DNA of 64,000 nucleotides, taken from assembly GCA_023630585.1 (NCBI GenBank), contig CM042547.1, positions 3,594,668 through 3,658,667 of the forward strand. Reading direction: 5' to 3'. Made by a program: the position numbers and the translations under genes. This DNA comes from Cranoglanis bouderius (taxonomy: Eukaryota > Chordata > Actinopteri > Siluriformes > Cranoglanididae). The notes under the pieces are model-generated. The model did not search any database, was not told the origin of the DNA, and saw only the letters and a program-made list of their open reading frames with translations. Position 1 is the first letter of the stretch; each line of letters opens with the position of its first letter. Shown in pieces: positions 35,801 to 47,800 of this stretch.

Positions 35801-38800
35801 ATTGTGTAATATTAGCTAACTCAAACATACTTTGATAGAGTTTTATTTCACATTAATGAACTCAAAACATTCTCCATTTCTTGAATTAAATTATAAATCT
35901 TCAATTAAAAAATAAATAAAACATGCCATCAGTGCAGTGTGGTACCTGTTCTCAGTGTCTAGCTCACTGTGTGAACGCCGTTCCTCCTCCAGCTGCATCT
36001 GGAGCTCAGCAATACGCTCATTTTCTGAGTCATCCTGCTGCACACGCAGCATCTTATTCTCATGCTGCAAACGAATGAACTTCTCCCTTTACACAAACAC
36101 ACACAGAGATAAAGCAGATATCAAACCTATCAATCCTGGCAGAACATACATGATGAATCATAAACCAGTGACTGCAGCATAATGAAAAAAACACAGTACC
36201 TGTACTCGATGGGCAACATCTCAGCTGCCAAGTTGTCCCGACTCGGACTCCCGGTCTTATACATTTCTGTAGTTCAAAAACATACATGAGTTTAACTTAA
36301 TTCCTTAATTCCAGGTGACATGAAGATGAATGAATTTCTGTGCTTTGATTTACAAGGTGTTTGAGATTTCTCAGCACCAGTCCTAAAGACTCACCAGCCT
36401 TCAGAGTTTCAAGTTTTCCTGCTCCAAACACACCTGACTCAGCTCATGAGCTCATTATCAACCCCTCATGTGGATCTGGTGTGTTTGGGAACAGAGAATA
36501 CTTGGGCTTCTATAGTAGGACTGGAATTAACACTGACTTCAAGTCCTGTCAGAAATATCGTAATTATGAGGTGACCACACTTGTTGTACACCACCACAAT
36601 GTCGTAATTACAACTCGGGATCTTGTATATTTTTCTTTGACCTCCACTTTCTGAATTCGGGAGTGTAGCGTATGATCTATACTCAAACTGATTCCTAAAT
36701 TAACCCAAACTAAACATAGAGTAACCCCGAGAGGCCTCCTCTGACCAGATGCACCTTTGGAATGCAAAAAGTCTCTCTGGGACCCACACAGGACTTACCC
36801 CTGCAATAAAAGAAACCTTTGATGACTGAACTTCTGGGAAACTTCATGATTAGTTCGTCAGCAGGGATCCAACACACACACACACACGCACACACACTTA
36901 CTTTACGACACACACACACACACACACACCCCCACGCTTACCTTACACACACAATGGAGAAACCCCTCTCTCTCTTCAATGTAACGTGTAATTATATGTA
37001 ATTATTCCATGTCTAAATAGTGTGATGTTATTTTGTTTACATATATTGTGTGTTTAACTAACCTTAATGACTTTAAGTAGTTTTAATCCAGCATATCATT
37101 TTAAATGTTTGTAACCAGGTTTTATTTGTAATATTCTTTACAAATCCATCGAATTTGGTATGTAGTTAATCGTCTCGAGATACCCGGATTGATTATGCAT
37201 ATCACTTTGCAATGGGATACATCATTTCATGTTTTTCCTTTAATTTCATTTACAACACGGTATAGACCGGCTCCTCCCTCGACATTTAAATTAGGGTCCG
37301 AGACCAGACAAAGAGAGTCATCCGGACATGCAAACCTAACTTCCTGATTGGCCCATAGCCCAAAGAGGCGTGTGCGTTGGTGTTGTTTTTAAAACAACAC
37401 CACACTCACTTTTCGGATTTGAGAGTTAGACTTCAGAGTTTGACTTCACTTCTCAACTTCACTTCTTCCGGTTTCTCTCCCCTGGGGCCACGTGCCCCGG
37501 GAAGAGGAAGCCAGGATCTCTCTCCCTCCGGACACAAGATGCAACTACCTCCGGGCTCACGCCTTTTCAAACAACAACGAACCAGCGAACTCTACCCGAC
37601 CTCGCACAAACTCTCAACCTTGAGGCTATGCAAGTATAGTTAATGATCTATATCTGCGTTAAGATTGTACCCCTGTGTTACAGGAGAATTAAGTTCATGC
37701 TGGTTCTGAAAAAGGCTAATTAGTTGTGTTTTTGTCTGCTTCCCTTTCTTTCATTACTTTCTCTCTATCCCTTTTCTCTCCCTGTATATATATATATATG
37801 TGTATATATGTATGTTTTGCTTAGAGTTAGTCGTGTGTATCCATAGTCTCATATAGCTATTAAAATCTATTATCCCACGCTTGATTGTCTCTGTTTTGTT
37901 GACGGGATGAGTCAATTAAACGCTCCGATCTCGATTACCGCGCTCTATCTTTAATAACAAACTTCGTGAGTTAATTCTTCCTGGCCAGAAGGATAAACTC
38001 ACTCTTTAGAGTTCATAAAGCTGATCTAGGCCACATACATAGTAATAATTAATTATAATCCGTTGTAGTTAATTATCTATATGTATATGTGCACCTATAT
38101 AAATTCCCTTTCATGGCTGATGTATATTTATAACTGGTCACAACACGCGTTGATTAGATATATAGATATATTTCACGCCATTCGAGCTAATTCCTCACAT
38201 AAATTGGAGAATACATTTAAACGTGTTAAACATCTTTTAATTTGTTACGTAAATCATAACTGGTGGAGAATATTATTTTAAACGTTGCAGATTCATCCGA
38301 GTTACTACACATTCCTGTAGATAACGTGGGCACGCTTTGAAACTCGTCTCCTTTTAAAAGGTGCGTTGAATCCAAGCGTGCGCTTCTGTTTTCGTTTCAT
38401 GTTTAAAGTTGATCCATTACATTATTCTGGCTTAAAAGAATAATAATAGTAATACCCCTTTTTGTAGATTTTCGCTACAGGAGTGTGTCAATAATAAAAA
38501 GTCATGACAGCAACCTATATGAATGTTTTGACGGCAGACGGTAAGATTTAAGTGGTAATATCAACTCAGATGCACAAACATCCAAGGAGGACTTGAAGGC
38601 AGTATAAGAAATCCTGGGGTGGTGTAAACCTTTACACGAAGAGCATTTTTTTTTTATTCCAGATGTTACATTTCACCATAGCTAAACAACCTTTCGTTTT
38701 GAGAACTGTGATGGTTGCATGACGAAAATGCAGTGCTTTTTTGCTAATATTTTTTACCACACAATCTTTATGGAATACTTCTAATAACATACCTGCTTGC

Positions 38801-41800
38801 AGAAGCTGGTCTTGTTGAGCTTGTGTACAACGAAGCTCCTCATTGGTCTCTCTTAGAGAGTCTCGCTCAATGATGATCCTCTTGTAGAGTTGGTATAAAA
38901 ACACAGTACAGTCAAATACAGACAGAAAGTATGCACTCTATATATTCTGTAAATCTATAACTGATACAAATTTATACCTCTTTCTCCTTCAGTAAGGCTT
39001 CATGCTTTTCTTCAAACTTCTTCATCTCGAAGGCCAGATTATCAGCTCTGCGAGTCTCTTCAGACAACTTCCTGTGAAGCTCCTGGACCTAATTTAAATA
39101 TATGAAAATGTCTTGTTTGTTTCCAACTGCACATTTGGTGGTGTGTATACCTGTAGCCTTTCAGAATGAACTTCAGTGTCTGGGTAAGATTTTCATATTA
39201 TTTACATATTCAAGGACAAAAAAAAAGAAAAAAAGAAAAAAGATCAATATGTTCATGATCCAATTTAAGTCTATCAATGTCAAAACACATGTCATTCATA
39301 GGATAATTCTTAAAAAATTAAAGTGCACCGCCTTCCCCGTTTATTCAAATTGTCAGTAGTTATTCCAGGCACGAAAATACAGGTACTACTGAGATTCAAT
39401 TTTCTGTGGCTGAATTTGAAATGATGTTCTATTGGACCAATGAGGAAATATAGTAAACAGGAAGACACCTGGAATTCAGCTGAACAATTAAGGCTTAAAT
39501 GAAATATATCTGTTGATGACCTATGGCCTTCTGGTTACCTGTCTCTTGTAAGTTTCTAGCTGGGCGCGAGCAGCGTTGGCCTTGCGGAGCTCCTCCTCGA
39601 GACTGACAGTGTTGTGCATGTAAGTCATGTTCTTCTCTTCCAGAGCCTTCACCTGTCGTCTCAGGTCACCAAGATCCTCCAGCTTCTTCCTGTATGTCTC
39701 CACAGAGGCTTCAAGCTTCACTGCCCTGTCAGAGCAGCTCCTACACACACATTCACATGTCAGAATGCTAAGCTATCTGAACATGGACAAACATTTTAGA
39801 TCTTCAGTACAATGAAATATTGTATATGTATTCAATGAAATATGGATATGTCATTCCCTCCAAATGTAAGGTTATATTTCTCCAAAAACAGCTGACGAAT
39901 ATGTGGTATAAAACAAAATACAATTGAGAAGCTGTGTTTCTGTCTGTGAATTCAGAAAGGATTTGGAGCAAGTGAACTGAATGCATTAAACACACATAGT
40001 CACATTTTTTGCTGGAAAAAAGGAAAATTTAATTAAAACTAAACTTCTCAGTGAGAGCATTAGGATAATTCATGTTGCCAAATTATTAACACAGCCAAGA
40101 TAAATGTCTCTCAATGACACACCTCAGTATGTCAAGCTCGTCTTTCAGTGAGCGAGACTCCTCGGCCAGGCTGGTGAGTTCATCATTACGATGCTGAACC
40201 TCCACCAGCTGCTTCTCCAGCTCCTCACAGTGAATACGGTAGTCATCTTTAGCTGCCTCCAGTCTTAAAATCACATATAAAGACATGTAGAAAACAAACA
40301 ATTTCACCACCTTACAGGTATTTTCAGCTTGTATATACACTGCCTATACTTCAGCATTCCTGTTTAAATTACATTGTTTTAAATACTCTAACTATACTCT
40401 ACCTATTCTAATCACAAAAGGTCAAAATATTCATCACTCTAATTAGGTACTTTTGCACAACATTTATGTTTTATACTTCATTTTTATACTTGATCTCAAT
40501 TTTATACTATATTTTAAGTCTTTTATATAAGGAGTATATTTAGAGTCATATTAGGATCTGGGTGGTACCAGTTAATAAATTCCACATAGATTCTTCATTT
40601 AATTGCTATTCTGCAACATTTTGTTTGGTTTGGGACAATAATTGTGATTAAGTAAGAAATAAAACACAGCGAGGCATGCTGTTATAAGAACATAATCAAC
40701 AACAAGTTGGTACAGTGGGAGGAAAAAGTACTTGATCCCCTGCTGATTTTGTACGTTTGCCCCCTGACAAAGAAATGATCAGTTTATGATTTTAATGGTA
40801 GGTGTATTTTAACAGTGAGAGACAGAATAACAACAAAAATATCCAGGAAAACGCATTTCAAAAAAGTTATAAATTGATTTGCATTTTAATGAGTGAAATA
40901 AGTATTTGACCCCTTCGACTTAGTACTTGGTGGCAAAACCCTTGTTGACAATAACAGAGGTCAGACGTTTCTTGTAGTTGGCCACCAGGTTTGCACACAT
41001 CTCAGAAGGGATTTTGTCCCACTCCTCTTTCCAGATCCTCTCCAAGTCATTAAAGTCATTTTCAATGCCCTGGCTGAGGGAAGGAGGTTCTCACCCAAGA
41101 TTTGGTGGTAAATGGCCCCGTCCCTTTGATGCGGTGCAGTTGTCCTGTCCCCTTAGCAGAAAAACACCCCCAAAGCATAATGTTCCCACCTCCATGTTTG
41201 ACGGTGGGGATGGTGTTATGACTTGGGGTCATAGGCAGCATTCCTCCTTCTCCAAAAACGGCGAGTTGAGTTGATACCAAAGAGATCTGACCATACCTGA
41301 CCACAACACTTTCACCCAGTTCTCCTCTGAATCATTCAGGCAAACTTCAGATGGGCCTGTACATGTGCTTTCTTGAGCAGGGGGACCTTGCGGGCGCTGC
41401 AGGATTTCAGTCCTTCACGGCGTAGTGTGTTGCCAATTGTTTTCTTGGTGACTATGGTCCCAGCTGCCTTGAGATCATTAACAAGATCCTCCCATGTAGT
41501 TCTGGGCTGATTCCTCACCGTTCTCATGATCATTGAAACTCCACGAGGTGAGATCTTGCATGGAGCCCCAGACCGAGGGAGACTGACAGTTTCTTCCATT
41601 TGCGAATAATCGCACCAACTGTTGTCATCTTCTCACCAAGCTGCTTGGCGATGGTCTTGTAGCCCATTCCAGCCTTGTGTAGGTTTACAATCTTGTCCTT
41701 GACATCCTTGGACAGCTCTTTGGTCTTGGCCATGGTGGAGAGTTTGGAATCTGATTGATTGATTGCTTCTGTGGACAGGTGTCTTTTATACAGGTAACAA

Positions 41801-44800
41801 ACTGAGATTAGGAGCACTCCCTTTAAGAGAGTGCTCCTAATCTCAGCTCATTACCTGTGTAAAAGACACCTGGGAGCCAGAAATCTTGCTGATTGATAGG
41901 GGATCAAATACTTATTTCCCTCATTAAAATGCAATAAAAAACTTTTTTGAAATGCGTTTTTCTGGATTTTTGTTGTTATTCTGTCTCTCACTGTTAAAAT
42001 ACACCTACCATTAAAATTATAGACTGATCATTTCTTTGTCAGTGGGCAAAAGTACAAAATCAGGAGGGGATCAAATACTTTTTCCCCCACTGTATGATGG
42101 GCCCTGATGCGAAACAACATTTCCAATAACAGAGCATCCCGAAGTGTTTTATTCCTCTTCAGCAATCTGCCCATGCTAACTTTCTTTAAATTAGAAATAC
42201 AAATACATTTTATCTGTTTAAATTTTCATTTAATGTTGTGGACCGTCTGTGAAATAAGTTCCTGTTAACACTTACAGTATAACAGCTATAAACTGTTGTT
42301 GTCTCACAAGCTTCTCTTTTTAGAAGTTAACAGACAAAAAAATACATCTTGGAAAACCGCAAAACCCTCTCTCCTGAAGAGAGGGCTTTCTCATATCAGA
42401 AAAAAAAACAAAAAAAAACATACAACTGCAGCCTTGCCTCTGATTGTTACAAAGCGCTGACACTGGAGACTCCTTTCTGAAAATATTAAATAAACACCTC
42501 CTCACAGAAAAGTTCACCATATCAACAGTTACACATGTTTTTTTTTAAATCTGTTTACTTGGAGCATCCGCTAAACAAGTCTGTTACTATAAGATGTTAC
42601 TATAAGATGTTACTAAGTTGTTACTATAGAAACGATAAAATATTATAATGAGTGCCTTCAAATAAACGTGTGATTTGACTTGCAGCCGGAATTACTACCA
42701 GAGCTGAAAATTAATCAACACAGAATTAATTAACACCTTCTGACCAATCAGAATTGAGAATTCAACAGCTCTGTGATATAAGCTGGAACAAAACATATAA
42801 AAATGAGTTATCTGAACTGTTACTTTCAGATTGAAAAGCTAGTAAAGTTGTGCTTTATGAGTCTCAGATGGTGTTAATGTACGGGTGGGCTCTATGGTTT
42901 AACAGTACCTGAAATTCTCCTCTTGAAGTTGTTCTAGTTGCAGCTGGAGCTGACTGTGTTTCTTCCCCGATGGAGTGCTGGGATCATCAAAGGAATCCAA
43001 CTGACTGGCTCGATCCGTCAGGACATCGTTCTCCGCTAGGAGGCTATTCCGCTCTTCCTGCAGAATTGCCACCTGTTTACAGGGTCATGGGTTAAACGGG
43101 TTGTGTAAATAACTGCTTATTAAAGGATCTTGTGATTAGACATCGCTGTCTAATTGGCATGAGGATCATTGTTGTATTCTTTATTGAGACTCCCTATTCG
43201 TGAGTGTCACTTGTAAACAGCAATAATGTTCCTTAATCAAGGTGGAAAACTGTTGTATTATTCAGATAAATGGGTGCATCCCATGCAAAGAAAGACAGAA
43301 TTCCATCTTTGCTGCTCTCACTTTTGGAAAACTACTAATTAATACACCACTGAAAAGGTTTTAAAGCAGTAAAATTATTATATCAACTTTGTCACAACAG
43401 GATCAGTAGAATATCAAAATAGAAAAAAGTGCATGGATATTAGCTGATGTTAACCACCGAATGAGTCTTAATGTTTAATGTCAGGATTTTGAAAACAGCA
43501 AAAACACAGCTGCAGCTCAGGTTTTGTGAGTACTTCCCCAGTGTTAGGTTGTTAAGTTGGTTAGGGCAAGGTTTTAGTAAGGCTTTAGTTAGGCTCTACA
43601 GCCATGCATTTGGACTTACCTCTCAGTCACCAAGGACACGTTTATACTCAATCTGTCAAAAATCAGTGTCAGCAGTGGATCAGTTCACAACAGTGTGTGC
43701 GAAGACAAGATTGCAGTGATACTGTGCTCCAAGTTGCTTTCTAAATAGATGAAGCCTCAAATGTGGCCTCGTTTAACAACTCTTTAGTCAAGTAACTACC
43801 TACGGGAGCACTTAATCCAACAAAACCTGATGTGCCAGGATGTACTGTATACACCACAAGTAACACCCTAACAGCATAATACTAACAGTAAAATAAACAT
43901 TGTATGAATGAACCTGTAGTGTTTTCATCTTTGAGTCATGCTCAGCATCAGAGAGGAACAACCATCACCGTCAGGACTCTACAGAAAAACTTCCTGAACC
44001 ATGGAGGAGAGGGTTAAAAAAACTTCAGGGCTCATGGATTCTGTTTCTAAAAGTGCTGGCTTGTAAAGCAGTCAGTCTGCTTCCAAATGACAAAGGAGGC
44101 ACAAACAAGATCAGCCTTTGTTAAGGTATTTCATCATGGTTTCTGGGCAGGTTTGTACATCTGTTGGGTGTCACCACCAAGGGTTTGTCTTCTGCATAAA
44201 CTTAGCAACTGTGAATAAAATGTAAGACCCTAGCAGAACCTACTACAGGTAGAATATTTGAGTTTTCGATTTTACTAAAGCATCAAAACTGGCTCTATGC
44301 TCTCCAGCATACATTTACAGATACTACAAGAAGTTAGGGTGCTTAGAGAACCTTTTCTTCTATTTAAAAGAAAAGAAAAAAACAGCCAGGGCCATCATGT
44401 GTGTATTTCTTTGTAGCAGTGCCTGTACTCAAATTCCTTACCTGGATGTCGAGCTCTTGGCAGCGTTGAGCTAGCTCATCTTTCTCTGCCATCAGCTCGG
44501 TCAAGTCCTCCAGAGCCTTCTTCAGCTGCCACCAAACACAAGCATTTCATAATCTTAGAAAACACATTTCAAGCAAAGGATTTTTCACCATATAATCAGT
44601 AACTCAAATCTCTTACCTGATGTTCTACGTCCCCCTGTGGCTCTGTCCCAAATTGGGCCATGGCCTCTTTGCTCATTAGCTGCAAAAAGATGCATGATTT
44701 ACCATCAATTACAATTAGACATAAGACAAGTATGTGGTGACTTTTGGTCGAGGGCACTAACACAATGTGCTACATCATAAACTTTATCAGGATGGGATAA

Positions 44801-47800
44801 GTTTTATGGACACACAGTCATCCCATCCTCAAGAATTCATTTCCATTAGTCTGTATTGATGCACATATTAATGCAACTAGCTAACTAGGTAACTATGTTC
44901 GCTACCATTGTTTAGCCTAAGAAATTAGATGACTGGTGGCAAAAATATGGGACTGGGCATGCATACATGCTGGAGCTTCCACTTGATAATAAATTTATGA
45001 TTTGTCCAGCCGTGTATCTATAAAAATATTTATTAAAAATAGCAACTTAAAAAAAAAAAAACAATTAAGCCAGCCTGACCTCCTGAATGGCTGTCATGAC
45101 TACATGCTGCACAGATTCCTCCAGGGTCATTATGATCTGGATATACTCTAGAGAAAAACAGTTACTGTCAAAAACTTATATCCATCACTATCATGGCCAA
45201 GCACATACAGTATAACGGCAGGGGTAATATATCAGTTGCAGTTGAATAAAGTGCTGATTTACTGAACTACATACTAAATTATTGCATAATCGCATACACT
45301 ACTAGTAGAAAATGAGATTAGCCCAGCGAGTAGAACAGGTACCTTGTTTCCTATCGCATTTTACTGCACAGCCGAGGATGAGTTGCAGGAGGCGCCCGAG
45401 CTCCACGGGGTCAGACAGTTCGGCCACGCGCGCCACATCAGGCAGGGGGAAGCCTGACATCTGCTGATTCAGGACCTACCACAAAGACACACACACAAAA
45501 CAGGCAAATGATATATATAGAGGAGGTGAATAACACTGAAGGAGGCAAACGGGATAAAGAGAGGGACAGAGAGAGAACGAGAGGTAGATGTGGTATATCA
45601 GCAAAAACTCGGCAGAGTACAATTAATTTTTTTTTTAAATAAAGAAAAAGCCTGCTGCTATCTGGATGGAAGTGCTTTATGTACCAAAGGCACCGCTGTG
45701 TAGAGGCAATAAATGTTCCTGGGAAGATATCTGTTATATATCTGTTAAAAAACATCAACATTATAATCCTCCATCTTTTATTGGTTCTTGAGCAATTTTA
45801 AAACTTACCTCATTATAGTAATCAACAATCATCTGCAAGATCTTTTTAATGTTGTTCAACTGCAGAAAAACATAAATGGAAAAAAAAAAAAGAAAGAAAA
45901 CATGAAAAAATGCACAAAAAGGTATAACGGGAAAAAAACTCAAAAGTGGATAAACTACAGCAGTTTACCTTGAGTCTCAGGTTATCTCCAACATCTTCCT
46001 TAATACGTGTCAGCCAGCTGTCATTGAACCAGGACGGATCTCTAAATAAGAACAGGTTAATAGGGTGTGAAGAATTCTGCTGTAATTCAGTCAGCACTGG
46101 GCTGCCTGCTGCCATTAAATTAATAATCAACAACATTTCTGTATGGGGAAAGTTTTATAATTATTGCCTCCTCGAAAGACTGGCGCCTCCACCATCAAAA
46201 ACCAACACTGCCACCTGATGAGCTATACGCACCTAATATTTTCATGAAAAAAAATTAAAAAGGAAAGTTTCAAAGCTGTCAGTGCTTATACTAGTAGCGA
46301 ATTATTGTAAGTGTTATAATGTTAATTTTAAAGTGAACATATTCAACTCTTGGCATAGAGATGCACTGTAAAACACAACTACTTACCAAAAAAAAAAAAA
46401 AAATCATTATTCTTTTTTTATTTCTTAATTTGTATCCTTTATTTTATAAAAGACTACTGTCTATTATAAAAATAAAAGATTTTTCAATAATTATGACACT
46501 CATCTCTCCGTAGTGCTCTGATCTTAATAACCTCTGATATGACAAGTAATAATTGTGTTTCATTACATTCAAATGTCATGCAAAAACAAGCAGAACTCGA
46601 CACCAACAAGTCTAGTCCTTCTTGTTACCAACTTGTATGCCTCAAATACCCTTAACGTACAGTATATATGCTGTTTTTGGTGACTTCTTGATGAATATTC
46701 ATTGTGTGCATATAGCAATAGGCAAATGCATGTATCATATTCTGAAACTGATATCAAGCTATTAAGGCACATTCTTCACTGGGGTCCATATATAGTGTAT
46801 TTAGCAACCTTAAACCTTACGCAATCTCTTAGTTCAAGAGAAGAGCCAAAGTCAGACATAGCCAGAGTTCAACTTCCTGAACATGAACATGTAATTGTAA
46901 GTAACATCCCTGTAAGACACACAATAATTTCAGACATTTGACCTTGCTGTGACCTTGACCATGTTTGGATGAATTCCAAAATGTAATCAGCTCATCAGGT
47001 GGCAGCAACGATAAGTCCATACAAGTCCTACATTTAACCACTTATTTTTGAGATATTGAACTAACAAGAATTTTCTACTGACAAACAAAAAAAACGTGGA
47101 CTGAGGGGCCGAGGGCCGAAGCCTCCCTTGAAGGTCAGAGGTGATAATTACGACGTGGTGTGTGTTCAAGTGGTTACGGTCAGAAAAAATGGCTGGCGTG
47201 AAAAAACTTCTTTTATTTTTATTTATTTTATTGTATCATCAATGATATGAGGTTAATTTTGCCTTACTGAAAGAAAATAAGGAACTGAATAACTAACATG
47301 CATAATTACCAATTAAATCTTACCACCCGCTGTAGGCGTCACATTTATATTGAAAAATATGAGTTCCCGAGGAGTAATTATGACATCGTGGTGCCATTCA
47401 ACTAGCAATGACGATATTTTTGACAGAACTTGAAGGCAGCATTAGTTCCTGAACATGAACGTGTAAGTAACATCTCAGTATGACAAACAGGACAAAATAT
47501 TGAAGAAAAACTATTTCAGACATTTTGACCTTGATCCTGTTTGGATCGATTCCAAACTCTAATCAGTACATTTGCTGGTTATAATGATAATTCCATATAA
47601 ATCGTACAAACATTCAACCGGTCATTCTTGAGATATAGCGAGAATCTCGGACCAACACACGGACAACCCCAAAACATAATGCCTCCACCACCTAGTGGCG
47701 GAGGCATAAAAATGTTTCTTAGACAGAGCATAGCCATATCCATGCTCGAGTAATACGACCCTGCAAAATACCCACAATTCAGTGAGTGTTGTGAAATATT

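Noticed and set aside
37377..37643. 88-residue plus frame in hook1 intron 13
   Set aside because: It has no known motif and lies in the possible solo LTR; its Pro/Ser-rich content is explained by the GC-rich block.
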